From the NCBI GenBank assembly GCA_019114265.1, contig DXFV01000005.1, forward strand, positions 1 to 64,000: a stretch of DNA of 64,000 nt. Reading direction: 5' to 3'. Both the position numbers and the translations under genes were made by a program. Source of the DNA: Anaerofilum faecale (lineage in GTDB: Bacteria > Bacillota > Clostridia > Oscillospirales > Ruminococcaceae). Each line of letters opens with the position of its first letter. The stretch's first letter is position 1. Below are positions 7,768-16,445 of the stretch, piece after piece. Under the pieces are notes generated by a model that worked only from the letters and a program-made list of their open reading frames with translations, had not been told where the DNA came from and searched no databases.

Positions 7768-8476
7768 TGCGGCTCATCCTCCTCTCGAATGCGGCTACCA
7801 GCTTGGACAGCGGGAACACGACGGTGAAGTACATAAGGGCGGCGATGATGTAGGGCTCCACAAAGATGTAGGAGGCAGCCGACACCGCGTTTGCCTGGAA
7901 CATGATTTCGGCGATGCCCACCATGCTCAGCACGCTGGTCTCCTTGATGATGGTGACGAACTCGTTGCACAGCGCGGGCAGGATGTTGCGGATGGCCTGC
8001 GGCAGGATGACGTTCACCATGGCCTGGCGGTGGCTCATACCCACACAGCGGGCAGCTTCCATCTGGCCGCCGGGCACCGCGCCGATGCCGCTGCGGATGA
8101 CCTCGCTGAGGTAGGCGCCCGAGTTCAGGCCCACCGCCACCAGGCCCCACAGCATACGGGTGGCGGTACCGTCGGCCAGCTTGAGGCCGATGCTGGTGCA
8201 GCCGTAGTAGATGACCATGACCTGTACCAGCAGCGGGGTGGCACGCAGCACCTCCACATAGGCGGTGCAGATGAATTTCACAATGGATTTGATGACTTTG
8301 GACACCACATTTTCATGCGGCTTGATGGTGAGCATACGGCCGGACGCCACCAGCAGGCCCAGCACGCTGCCCAGCACAACGGCCAGCGCCGCCACCCACA
8401 GGGTGTTGCCGAGGCCCTTCCAGTAGAAATCGCCGTAGACGTTCCATACTTTGGCGATCTTTTCAAACGAGATCAT
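7754..8476 (-). CDS. Polar amino-acid ABC transporter permease
   Basis: 240-residue inner-membrane subunit of the HisM/GlnP family. N-terminal segment FYWKGLGNTLWVAALAVVLG is the usual first helix of this family, and the EAA loop that contacts the ATPase reads EAARCVGMSHRQAM. About five hydrophobic segments are visible. It sits between the binding-protein gene (87 bp upstream) and the ATPase gene (14-base overlap). One permease gene only, so the transporter is presumably a homodimer. Confidence 0.93.
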   Translation of the reverse strand: MISFEKIAKVWNVYGDFYWKGLGNTLWVAALAVVLGSVLGLLVASGRMLTIKPHENVVSKVIKSIVKFICTAYVEVLRATPLLVQVMVIYYGCTSIGLKLADGTATRMLWGLVAVGLNSGAYLSEVIRSGIGAVPGGQMEAARCVGMSHRQAMVNVILPQAIRNILPALCNEFVTIIKETSVLSMVGIAEIMFQANAVSAASYIFVEPYIIAALMYFTVVFPLSKLVAAFERRMSRSVTR

Positions 8477-8563
8477 GAAAGCCCTCCTTTACAGGGTTCG
8501 ACACAAAGGCCGGCGGAAGGACGCAGCGTCCCCCGCCGGTATTGGTCTGTATGGTTGTTCTGC

Positions 8564-9448
8564 TTACAGCACACCGGCAGCCTCGGCGGCCTCGGTGGCG
8601 GCGTCGTACCACTCCTGGATCTTGCCGCTCTCGGTGTACTCGGCGATCTTCTCGTTCACCCAGTCCAGCAGATCGGTGTTGCCCTTCATCACGGCGATGG
8701 CGTTGCCGTTCTCGGAGGGATCGGTCTCAACCGGGACCTGCGCCACAACCAGGCCTTCCACCGACTTCATGTAGTTCTTGGCGCTCTCTTCGTCGATCAT
8801 CACGGCGTCACAGTTGCCCAGCTTCAGCTCCTGGATGCACTGGGGGAACTTGGGCAGCAGCAGAGGCTCGGCATCGGGGAACTGCTGCTCCATCAGGGTC
8901 TGCTGGATGGCGCCCTTCTGGGTGGCGATGGTGGCACCGGCCAGGCTCTCGGCGGTGGCGAACTTGTCGTAGTCCTCCTCGCGCACCAGCATCACCTGGA
9001 TGCCGCCGTAGTACAGATCGCTCATGTCCACGCTCTCTTTGCGCTCTGCGGTGGGGGACAGACCGGCGATGGCCAGGTCGGCGTTGCCCGCCTGCACCTC
9101 AGACACCACCATCTCGAAGGTGATGTTCTGCATCTCCAGCTCCACGCCCAGGTCCTCGGCCAGAGCCTTGGCCAGGGAAACGTCCAGGCCGGTCAGCTCG
9201 CCGTCCGGCGTCTGGAACTCGAAGGGGGGATAGGTGGCCTCGGTGGTCACCACCAGCTTGCCCTTGGCCTTGATGGCCTCGACGGTGTGCTCCTCTGCCT
9301 TGCCGGCGGTCACAGCCGTGCTGCTGGAACCGGAGGCCGGGGTGGAAGAATCGCCGGTGGCGGCGGAAGAACTGCTGCTGCCGCAGGCAGCGAGACTGAC
9401 GGTCATCATGGCGGCGGCGCCGAGCGCCAGCATCTGTTTCATTTTCAT
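8564..9448 (-). CDS. Amino-acid ABC transporter substrate-binding lipoprotein
   Basis: 294-residue extracellular receptor. The start at 9448 gives a lipoprotein signal peptide with lipobox LAAC; a Ser-rich linker follows, then a type II periplasmic-binding fold with YPPFEFQTPDGELTGLDVSL, a phrase typical of polar amino-acid receptors, and GNADLAIAGLSPTAERKE. The frame extends upstream to 9541 but that part lies in the promoter; ribosome-binding site GAGAGG precedes 9448. First gene of the three-gene operon. Confidence 0.94.
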   Translation of the reverse strand: MKMKQMLALGAAAMMTVSLAACGSSSSSAATGDSSTPASGSSSTAVTAGKAEEHTVEAIKAKGKLVVTTEATYPPFEFQTPDGELTGLDVSLAKALAEDLGVELEMQNITFEMVVSEVQAGNADLAIAGLSPTAERKESVDMSDLYYGGIQVMLVREEDYDKFATAESLAGATIATQKGAIQQTLMEQQFPDAEPLLLPKFPQCIQELKLGNCDAVMIDEESAKNYMKSVEGLVVAQVPVETDPSENGNAIAVMKGNTDLLDWVNEKIAEYTESGKIQEWYDAATEAAEAAGVL

Positions 9449-9519
9449 GGTTGTTTCTCTCCTCTGTGCTTTTGTTCGCGCCCCTTCCCGCGGGGGCGGT
9501 GCCGTTTGGCTATGTGCTA

Positions 9520-9548
9520 AGTATAATTGCATAATTTTCATTTGTCAA
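9520..9548 (-). promoter_or_regulatory. SigA promoter of the ABC transporter operon
   Basis: Minus strand TTGACA (9548-9543), 17 bp, TATACT (9525-9520). The surrounding DNA is AT-rich compared with the rest of the window. The 411-bp gap 9449-9859 otherwise holds only the feo control region and about 200 bp with no feature seen. Confidence 0.85.
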
Positions 9549-9777
9549 CGAATTTTTATGCAATTTTTGCAGTTTTCACATTTTGTATATACCTGTGCAT
9601 TTTTTGGCTTTGTTTTTGTGGATATTGTTCCTGTCCTTTTCTGACTTGTCCAAATAAATCCAAGTTTTGCGGGAGACGGGCCGCCCGGCGGCGCTGCCGG
9701 CAGACGACGGGCCGGTTGGTTTTGGCAACTTATATTCATGCATTTTTGCATATTTGCATACCGGGCGCCGGCATTTC

Positions 9778-9807
9778 TTGACAAAAAGCGCGCTGAGGTG
9801 GTACTCT
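9778..9807 (+). promoter_or_regulatory. Putative feo promoter
   Basis: TTGACA (9778-9783), 18-bp spacer, TACTCT (9802-9807). The -10 is weak, which would suit a regulated promoter. Confidence 0.55.
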
Positions 9808-9824
9808 AACAGCGCAAAGACATA

Positions 9825-9838
9825 TTAGTTTCAACTAA
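9825..9838 (+). promoter_or_regulatory. Inverted repeat, candidate metal-regulator operator for feo
   Basis: TTAGTT-TC-AACTAA is a perfect dyad between the presumed transcription start and the feoB ribosome-binding site. TTAG/CTAA half-sites are usual for DtxR/MntR-family iron or manganese regulators. Which regulator binds is inference. Confidence 0.55.
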
Positions 9839-9859
9839 CGCACTGAGGAGATACCCTAT

Positions 9860-12214
9860 ATGACACTCAACGAACTGCCCATCGGCCAAAGCGCCGACAT
9901 CGTGGGGGTGGACGGCGCGGGCGCACTGCGCCACCACCTGTTGGATATGGGCCTGACGCCCGGCGTGGAGGTGACGATGCGCAAGGTTGCGCCGATGGGA
10001 GACCCCATCGAGCTGCATCTGCGCGGCTACGAGCTGACCATCCGCCTGGACGACGCCAAAAACATCCGCATCGAAAACCCGCGCCCCTATTCCCCGGCCC
10101 CGGCCGTTCCCCGCCCGGGGCACATCCCGCATCCCGGCCACGGCGAGAGCGGGCATCCCACCATGCGCACGGCCGGTCCCGAGCTGGCGCCGGGCGCCCC
10201 GCTGACCTTCGCGCTGGCCGGCAACCAGAACTGCGGCAAGACCACCCTGTTCAACCAGCTCACCGGCTCCAACCAGCATGTGGGCAACTTCCCCGGCGTG
10301 ACGGTGGACCGCAAGGACGGCCAGATCCGCAAGCACCCCGAGGCCACCGTGGTGGACCTGCCGGGCATCTATTCGCTGTCGCCCTATTCCAACGAGGAGA
10401 TCGTGACCCGCGACTTCCTGCTGAAAGGAAAGCCGGACGGCATCATCAACATCGTGGACGCCACCAACATCGAGCGCAACCTGTATCTGACGATGCAGCT
10501 GATCGACCTGAACATCCCGATGGTGCTGGCGCTGAACATGATGGACGAGATGCGCGCCAACGGCAACAGCATCTCGGTGAACCAGCTGGAGGCCCGGCTG
10601 GGCATCCCGGTGGTGCCCATCTCGGCGGCCAAGAACGAGGGCATCGACGAGCTGATCGCCCACGCCATCCAGGTGGCGCGGCGGCGGGAGATCCCCACCC
10701 ACGACGATTTCTGTTCCGGCGCGGTGCACCGCTGCATCCACGCGGTGGACCATCTGATCGAGGACCACGCCCAGCGCCTGGGCATCTCCAGCCGCTTTGC
10801 CGCCACCAAGCTGGTGGAGGGCGACAAGCCGATGCTGGAGCAGCTGGCGCTGTCCCAGAACGAGGCCGAGCTGATGGAGCACGCCATCACCGAGATGGAG
10901 GACGAGACCGGCACCGACCGCGAGGCAGCATTGGCCGACATGCGGTACACCTTTATCACCGAGCTGTGCCGCCGCAGTGTGGTCAAGACCGGCGAGAGCA
11001 AAGAGCACGCCCGCAGCGTGAAAGCCGACGCCCTGCTGACCCACAAATATCTGGCCATCCCCATTTTCCTGGGGGTGATGGGGCTGGTGTTCTGGCTGAC
11101 CTTCGGGGTGATCGGCGCGGGGCTGAGCGACCTGCTGGCCGCCGGCATCGACTGGTTCACCGGGGTGTGTTCCGACGCGCTCACCCGCTACGGCCTCAAC
11201 CCGGTGGTGCACAGCCTGGTGATCGACGGCGTGTTTGCCGGTGTGGGCAGCGTGCTGAGCTTTTTGCCCACCATCGTGACTTTGTTCTTCTTCCTGTCCA
11301 TTCTGGAGGACTCGGGCTACATGGCCCGCGTGGCCTTTGTGATGGACAAGCTGCTGCGAAAGATCGGCCTGTCGGGGCGCAGCTTTGTGCCCATGCTGGT
11401 GGGCTTTGGGTGCAGCGTGCCGGCCATCATGGCCACCCGCACCCTCTCCTCCGAGCGCGACCGCAAGATGACCATCCTGCTCACCCCCTTCATCAGCTGC
11501 AGCGCCAAGCTGCCCATCTATGCGATGTTCACCCAGGCGTTTTTCCCGCGCGAATACCGCGCGCTGGTGATGATCGGGCTGTATCTGTTCGGCATGGCCA
11601 CCGGCATCCTGTACGGCCTTTTGCTGAAAAACAGCCTGTTCAAGGGGGAGCCGGTGCCCTTTGTGATGGAGCTGCCCAACTACCGCCTGCCCAGCGCCCG
11701 CAGTGTGTGGCAGCTGATCTGGGACAAGGCCAAAGACTTCCTCACCCGCGCCTTCACCGTGATCTTCCTGGCCACCATCCTGATCTGGTTCCTGCAGACC
11801 TTCGACGCGCGCCTGAATGTGGTGACCGATTCCTCTGCCAGCCTGCTGGCGCTGCTGGGCAGCGCGATCGCGCCGCTGTTCGCGCCGCTGGGATTCGGCA
11901 ACTGGCAGGTGTCCACCGCCCTCATCACCGGCTTCACCGCCAAGGAGGCGGTGGTGAGCACCCTGGCCGTGCTCACCGGCTCCTCGCTGACCACCCTGCC
12001 CCAGGCGCTGGGTGCCCTGTTCACCCCCTTCACGGCGGTGGTGTTCCTGGTGTTCACCCTGCTGTACACCCCCTGCGTGGCTGCCATCGCGGCGGTGAAG
12101 CGGGAGATGAACAGCGGCAAGGCTGCCGCTGTGGTGGCGCTGACCCAGTGCGGCATCGCCTGGGTGATGGCCTTTGCCGTGAAGCTGATCGGCATGGCCT
12201 TCGGCCTTGCCTGA
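9860..12214 (+). CDS. feoB: Ferrous iron transporter, FeoA-FeoB fusion
   Basis: 784-residue Fe(II) importer. Residues about 1-75 are a FeoA SH3-like domain (LLDMGLTPGVEVTMRK), then a Pro/His-rich linker, then the FeoB G protein: G1 GNQNCGKTTLFN, G2 in GVTVDR, G3 DLPGIYSLS, G4 NMMD. The membrane part has the two Gate regions, with GFGCSVPAIMATRTL and the later ITGFTAKEAVVSTL. The start at 9860 follows GAGGAG. The gene is followed 12 bp later by a Cys-rich small membrane protein. FeoA is usually a separate gene; the fusion is known in some clostridia. Confidence 0.95.
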   Translation: MTLNELPIGQSADIVGVDGAGALRHHLLDMGLTPGVEVTMRKVAPMGDPIELHLRGYELTIRLDDAKNIRIENPRPYSPAPAVPRPGHIPHPGHGESGHPTMRTAGPELAPGAPLTFALAGNQNCGKTTLFNQLTGSNQHVGNFPGVTVDRKDGQIRKHPEATVVDLPGIYSLSPYSNEEIVTRDFLLKGKPDGIINIVDATNIERNLYLTMQLIDLNIPMVLALNMMDEMRANGNSISVNQLEARLGIPVVPISAAKNEGIDELIAHAIQVARRREIPTHDDFCSGAVHRCIHAVDHLIEDHAQRLGISSRFAATKLVEGDKPMLEQLALSQNEAELMEHAITEMEDETGTDREAALADMRYTFITELCRRSVVKTGESKEHARSVKADALLTHKYLAIPIFLGVMGLVFWLTFGVIGAGLSDLLAAGIDWFTGVCSDALTRYGLNPVVHSLVIDGVFAGVGSVLSFLPTIVTLFFFLSILEDSGYMARVAFVMDKLLRKIGLSGRSFVPMLVGFGCSVPAIMATRTLSSERDRKMTILLTPFISCSAKLPIYAMFTQAFFPREYRALVMIGLYLFGMATGILYGLLLKNSLFKGEPVPFVMELPNYRLPSARSVWQLIWDKAKDFLTRAFTVIFLATILIWFLQTFDARLNVVTDSSASLLALLGSAIAPLFAPLGFGNWQVSTALITGFTAKEAVVSTLAVLTGSSLTTLPQALGALFTPFTAVVFLVFTLLYTPCVAAIAAVKREMNSGKAAAVVALTQCGIAWVMAFAVKLIGMAFGLA

Positions 12215-12226
12215 AAGGAGAAGCAG

Positions 12227-12364
12227 ATGGGCGTTCTCGACTGGATCGTACTGGGACTGGTGGCGGCTGCCGCGGCGGGCGCGGCGGCGTGGATGCGCCG
12301 CCGGCGTGCTGCCGGAAAGGGATGCTGCGGCGATTGCAGCCGCTGCTCCGGCTGCCGGCACTGA
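12227..12364 (+). CDS. FeoB-associated Cys-rich membrane protein
   Basis: 45-residue product with one N-terminal transmembrane segment (about residues 5-22, Ala/Gly-rich), an Arg cluster, and a C-terminal CCGDCSRCSGC block holding five cysteines. This matches the small FeoB-associated Cys-rich proteins found after feoB in Firmicutes, thought to help iron transfer at the membrane; the mechanism is not established. AAGGAG is correctly spaced before the ATG. Twelve bases separate it from feoB, so it is cotranscribed. Confidence 0.85.
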   Translation: MGVLDWIVLGLVAAAAAGAAAWMRRRRAAGKGCCGDCSRCSGCRH

Positions 12365-12397
12365 ACCCTGTTCCCGTACAGGATCGATTCTACGGCA

Positions 12398-12446
12398 AAG
12401 CGCCGCCTTCCGGAAATCTTCCGGGGGCGGCGCTTCTTTTTTGCAG
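12398..12446 (+). terminator. Terminator of the feo operon
   Basis: AAGCGCCGCC and GGCGGCGCTT arms with an inner CCGGAAATCTTCCGG, then a T-rich tract. Confidence 0.85.
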
Positions 12447-12467
12447 GGTTTGTGCGAAGGGGGCAGA

Positions 12468-12518
12468 TTCGACCTCATCCGGCTGCATCCGCAGCCACCT
12501 TCCCAGCCAGGGGAAGGC
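12468..12518 (+). repeat. Dispersed palindromic element, module A only
   Basis: ttcgacctcatccggctgc to ggggaaggc; the module B half is absent. It ends 38 bases before the stop codon of the M56 gene on the other strand. Confidence 0.7.
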
Positions 12519-12555
12519 TTGCCGTGCCATTGGCTTTGCCGTCTGAACATGCGGG

Positions 12556-15051
12556 TTACAGATAGCTGCTGAACTCGTCCACCCGCCAGCCGTCTTCCGT
12601 GTTCACAAGGCGGACCGGGAAGGACAGCTGTGCGCCGACAGCGTTCTCTGCGGCGGTGTCGCTGTTGTCGTACAGCGCCACCAGCTCGAACTCCACCCTG
12701 TTTGCGCTCTGGCTCACAAGGCGATAGCCCAGGAGCTTCTGAAAATCGATCCGGGTGCCCCGGCTGCCGGACCGGCACAGCACCGTGCCGTCGGCGGCGG
12801 CAAGGAAACGAGGGGTCCCTCCCTCATTGTTGATGCGATCAAAGCAGTTGGCGGTGAAGATCTTCAGCATATCGGCGTGGAACTGTTCCCACGGGATTTG
12901 CGTGCCTTCGTAGTAGTCGAAAGATCCGTCCTCCTGCTCCACCTTCACCGTTTCGCCGGTCCAGAAATACCAATTGTAGAAGAACTGGAGATTGACCGCA
13001 TCCACGAACAGCATCGGGCGCACATTTTCGGCCTGTTCATAGGCCTCCATCTGCTCGTTGGTCAAAAAATCGGGCTGCGCTGTGATGCCGTCCTCCGGTG
13101 TCTGCCCGTCTGAGGCGGACGGCTTTTGCAGTGCCAGCAGGTCGATGGTGCGCTCCTCGCCCTCCAGCTCCACATACATCGTCAGCTCGGTGCAGGTTTC
13201 GGGGATCGTAAAGTTGTAGCGGTTGCCCGGCGTCCAGCTGCGCTGCTCGTTCACCTCCTCCAGAAAATGCAGGCTCATGCTCATGCCGTCCTGCTCGGCG
13301 CGGCCGGTGATCTGGATGTTCCAGTTTTCGGGATGCGGATAGGCCCCCGGGATCAGCATCCGCACCTTGCCGTCCTTCACCTGTATATTTTCTTCCAGCA
13401 GATCCAGCGCTTCGGCGGCAGAATCGACTTCTCCCATCACCACCTTTATATCGGTGTTGCCGACTTTGACATAGATGCACTTGAAAGGATTATTCTGCAG
13501 CGGCATGTACGCAGTGAATCCTACGTCCTCGATGACATACTCCTGTATTCCCTGCGAATTACGCCGTACATAGCCGTTCGTGGTGTCCACGCCGCGTACA
13601 TACTCTCCCAGCGTTTCGGCAGCCTGCTGGGGGGTATATTGCTGCTCTACCGGCTGGTCCGGCATCATGGCAATCTCTTCCGCCATCCGGCGCAACCGGC
13701 CGGACGGCCGAACCTCGTCCATCCAGACTACCACATAGGTGAGCAGATCGGTGCTGTGAGCCAGCACTGCGTTGTGGTTGTCGTCCTGCACCACCACCGG
13801 ACGACAGGTGGCCGTGCCGAAGGTTTCGGTCTGCACCACCGGGGTATATTCGTTTTTCCAGTCTGTGGAACTCATCGTGTACATTACGCTGTAGATCGCT
13901 TGTTCCTCATCGCTCTGCCACGGAAACCAATTGAACGAATAGGTGTTGATCCTTCCGCGCTGCTCGCCGTTTTCAAGCAGCACATAACCCCCCTCCTCCG
14001 GCTCGGCTGTCCAGCCCGCCGGAAGCGGCACCGACAGGGTGAACGCAGGGCGATCCGGCGACTGCGCAAAGTGCAGCTGGGTGCTCTTTTCCCGGCCCAG
14101 CAATGCGCCGGCCAGCACGGCGCACACCGCCAGCACCGCCAGCGCGCCCCAGCCCGCGGCCTTTTTGCGGGTGTCGAACAGATTGGCAAACCGGCGCCGG
14201 AGCGCGGGTTTTCCGCCCTGAAAGGCGGTGGAGAGCGCCGCGGGCGCGCTGCCGGGACGGATGCAGGAGAGGATGGTCTCGGCGTAGGCCCGACGGGACG
14301 GGATGCTCAGATCGCGCACTACCCGGTCGTCGCAGGAGAGCTCCAGATCGGCCGACGCCTGGCGGCTCATCCACCACACCAGCGGGTTGAACCAGTGCAG
14401 CGAACAGGCCAGCGCCAGCAGCAGCTTATACCACAGATCGCGGCGGCGGTAGTGGCACAGCTCGTGGCGGAGAATGAAGTCCAGCTCCTGCCGGGTGAAA
14501 CTCTGCTCCGGCAGCACCAGCACCGGGTGCACAAAGCCCAGCAGCAGCGGACTGTCCGCCGCCGGGCACACCGCCAGGCGCACACGTCCGGATGGCTCGA
14601 GAGCGTGCAGGGCGTCGGCCTCCGGGCCGTCCTGCGGATACTGCGCGTTTCGCAGCAGTCTGCGCCGCGCCCGCAGATATCCCGCCAGCTGCACCCCCAG
14701 CACGGCCGCGGCGCCGGTCAGCCACAGCGCTGCCAGCAGGTCCGCCGGGTCGGGCAGGACGGGGGCAGGCGCGGGAGAGGCGGGCAGGGTGGGGGCGGCA
14801 GGCGACGTCGTTTCCGGGGCGGCCGACAGCGGCGTCTGCACCAGCGCGGTGTCCGGCGTGCGCGGCGGGACGCGGATCGCCGCGTTGGGCAGGATGTTCC
14901 ACGGCAGCACCAGGCGAACCGCCAGCACCAGCCACACCCAGTATTTCCAGCGGGCGGCATAGCGCGCGTCCAGACATCTGCCCAGCAGCCACAGCGCCAG
15001 CACCACAAGGCCCACGCCCGCGGAGGTGGACAGGAGAGAAAGCAGGGTCAT
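12556..15051 (-). CDS. BlaR1-like M56 membrane metallopeptidase with long extracellular domain
   Basis: 831 residues. The N-terminal 320 residues are the M56 antirepressor peptidase: membrane helices near residues 10-25, 38-56 and 105-125, zinc motif HELCH at 196-200, and a further helix near 302-320. The remaining 500 residues should lie outside the cell and do not look like the penicillin-binding sensor of BlaR1 (no SxxK/KTG arrangement noticed), so the signal is unknown. The start at 15051 overlaps nothing and lies four bases after the blaI stop, so the two are one operon; a Pro/Ala-rich linker (about 78-102) is unusual. In this family signal binding activates the peptidase, which leads to loss of the repressor. 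Confidence 0.85.
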   Translation of the reverse strand: MTLLSLLSTSAGVGLVVLALWLLGRCLDARYAARWKYWVWLVLAVRLVLPWNILPNAAIRVPPRTPDTALVQTPLSAAPETTSPAAPTLPASPAPAPVLPDPADLLAALWLTGAAAVLGVQLAGYLRARRRLLRNAQYPQDGPEADALHALEPSGRVRLAVCPAADSPLLLGFVHPVLVLPEQSFTRQELDFILRHELCHYRRRDLWYKLLLALACSLHWFNPLVWWMSRQASADLELSCDDRVVRDLSIPSRRAYAETILSCIRPGSAPAALSTAFQGGKPALRRRFANLFDTRKKAAGWGALAVLAVCAVLAGALLGREKSTQLHFAQSPDRPAFTLSVPLPAGWTAEPEEGGYVLLENGEQRGRINTYSFNWFPWQSDEEQAIYSVMYTMSSTDWKNEYTPVVQTETFGTATCRPVVVQDDNHNAVLAHSTDLLTYVVVWMDEVRPSGRLRRMAEEIAMMPDQPVEQQYTPQQAAETLGEYVRGVDTTNGYVRRNSQGIQEYVIEDVGFTAYMPLQNNPFKCIYVKVGNTDIKVVMGEVDSAAEALDLLEENIQVKDGKVRMLIPGAYPHPENWNIQITGRAEQDGMSMSLHFLEEVNEQRSWTPGNRYNFTIPETCTELTMYVELEGEERTIDLLALQKPSASDGQTPEDGITAQPDFLTNEQMEAYEQAENVRPMLFVDAVNLQFFYNWYFWTGETVKVEQEDGSFDYYEGTQIPWEQFHADMLKIFTANCFDRINNEGGTPRFLAAADGTVLCRSGSRGTRIDFQKLLGYRLVSQSANRVEFELVALYDNSDTAAENAVGAQLSFPVRLVNTEDGWRVDEFSSYL

Positions 15052-15055
15052 GGCT

Positions 15056-15457
15056 TCATTCCTCCTCCTTGCGGCCGCGCTGTTCCAATTCGTCCAGGAA
15101 GGCGCGCAGCTCGCGCACATCCTGCCCGTCCAGCATGCGGCTGTCGTACAGGGTGGCCATCATGCTCTGCACCGAATTGCCGTACAGCCGCGCCAGAAAG
15201 CTGCGGCTTTCGCTGGCCTGGTAGTCGGTTTTGGCCACCAGCGCGGCGTAGCGGTTGGGCTTTTCGGTGCGGATGCACTCCACAAATCCCTTGTCGGCCA
15301 GGCGCGCCAGCACCGTCATCAGGGTGGACAGCGCCCAGCTGCGCTGCCCCTGCAGCGCGGTGTGGATCTGCACTGCCGACAGCGGCGCGTTTTCCCGCCA
15401 CAGGATCTGCATGATCTCCAGCTCGGCGTCGCCCAGGCGTTTGAACCGCTTGCACAT
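15056..15457 (-). CDS. BlaI/MecI-family transcriptional repressor
   Basis: 133-residue winged-helix repressor: LGDAELEIMQILWRENAPLS is the family N-terminus, and the recognition region WALSTLMTVLARLADKGFVE follows. The start at 15457 is preceded by AAGGGAG; the frame upstream of it lies in the operator. It is coupled with the M56 peptidase gene four bases downstream. Two palindromic operators overlap and follow its own promoter, so autorepression is very likely. Confidence 0.92.
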   Translation of the reverse strand: MCKRFKRLGDAELEIMQILWRENAPLSAVQIHTALQGQRSWALSTLMTVLARLADKGFVECIRTEKPNRYAALVAKTDYQASESRSFLARLYGNSVQSMMATLYDSRMLDGQDVRELRAFLDELEQRGRKEEE

Positions 15458-15476
15458 ATGCTCCCGCTCCCTTCTT

Positions 15477-15494
15477 ATTATACAGTTGTATAAT
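15477..15494 (-). promoter_or_regulatory. BlaI-type operator 2
   Basis: ATTATACA-gt-TGTATAAT, a perfect 8-bp inverted repeat, between the transcription start and the blaI ribosome-binding site. Its centre is 32 bp from that of operator 1. Confidence 0.82.
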
Positions 15495-15508
15495 CTTCTT
15501 TCGATTTC

Positions 15509-15538
15509 ATTATACACATGTATAACAGGCGCTGTCAA
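15509..15538 (-). promoter_or_regulatory. blaI-M56 promoter with overlapping operator 1
   Basis: Minus strand TTGACA (15538-15533), 18 bp, TATAAT (15514-15509). The palindrome ATTATACA-ca-TGTATAAC (15509-15526) covers the -10 and part of the spacer. Confidence 0.85.
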
Positions 15539-15563
15539 GCGGGTGGCCGCCGGTTTTGTGCAC

Positions 15564-15605
15564 AAAAAAACCGCCCGATTTCCGTCATTCCGAAAACCGG
15601 GCGGG
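15564..15605 (-). terminator. Terminator of the pdxK-degV-ucpA operon
   Basis: CCCGCCCGG and CGGGCGG arms on the minus strand followed by seven T (15570-15564). Confidence 0.85.
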
Positions 15606-15630
15606 ATGCTGTTGTTTGTCCGAGCCTGTT

Positions 15631-16419
15631 TCAGGTGCCCATCGTGCTGGTCTCGGGCAGGGTGCTGCCGCCGTCCACCACGAACTGGGCGCCGGTGAGG
15701 TAGCTGGCCTCGCTGCTGGCCAAAAACGCCGCCAGCTCGCCCACCTCGCAGGGGTCGGCCAGGCGTCCCAGCGGGATGGCGGCCGCAATGCCGTCGATGA
15801 CGCTCTGGGGGTTTTCCGGGCAGGACTGGCGCGCCATGCCCTGCACCATCGGGGTGAGCACATAGCCGGGGCAGATGGCGTTCACGTTCACATACGGCGC
15901 GAACTCACGGGCCAGCGCTTTGGTGAGGCCCACCAGCGCGGCCTTGCTCATGGCATAGGCGGCCTCGCCGGGGTCGGCCACCATATCGCCGGTGACCGAC
16001 GACATGATGACGATCTTGCCCTCCTTGCGCTCCACCATGCCGGGCAGCACCGCCTTGCAGGTGTTCCACGCGCCCTTGACGTTGATGTCCAGATGCAGGT
16101 CGCGGTCGGCGTCGCTCTGCTCCAGGAATCCGCCCAGGCGGCAGACGCCCGCGTTGGACACCAGGATGTCGATCTGCCCGAAGGCCTCGCAGCCCGCTTT
16201 CACACCGGCCTGCACACTGTCCATGTCGGCCACGTCCATGCGCACGGCGATGGCGTTTGCCCCCTCGGCGCGCAGCGCGGCGGCCAGCTGTTCGGTTTCC
16301 TCGCCGCGGGCCGCCAGCACCAGGTTGGCGCCGTGCTTTGCAAATACCCGCGCGATGCCCTCGCCGATGCCCTTGGAAGCGCCGGTGATGAGGGCGGTTT
16401 TGCCTGTGAGTTTTGCCAT
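15631..16419 (-). CDS. ucpA: UcpA-like short-chain dehydrogenase/reductase
   Basis: 262-residue NAD(P)-dependent oxidoreductase. Cofactor motif TGASKGIGEG, structural VSNAGVCRLGGF, catalytic Ser in MSSVTGDMVADPGE, and YAMSKAAL with the catalytic Tyr and Lys. The stretches SSVTGDMVADPGE and DGGSTLPET are hallmarks of the UcpA subgroup of the family, whose physiological substrate is not firmly known. An annotation as FabG would be too specific. It is the last gene of a three-gene minus-strand operon, 26 bp after degV. Confidence 0.85.
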   Translation of the reverse strand: MAKLTGKTALITGASKGIGEGIARVFAKHGANLVLAARGEETEQLAAALRAEGANAIAVRMDVADMDSVQAGVKAGCEAFGQIDILVSNAGVCRLGGFLEQSDADRDLHLDINVKGAWNTCKAVLPGMVERKEGKIVIMSSVTGDMVADPGEAAYAMSKAALVGLTKALAREFAPYVNVNAICPGYVLTPMVQGMARQSCPENPQSVIDGIAAAIPLGRLADPCEVGELAAFLASSEASYLTGAQFVVDGGSTLPETSTMGT

Positions 16420-16445
16420 GATGATTCTCCTTTGCTGCGGATGGC

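Noticed and set aside
9806..12778. 990-codon minus-strand frame opposite feoB
   Set aside because: Composition typical of a shadow (His/Gln/Gly-rich); FeoB on the plus strand is complete.
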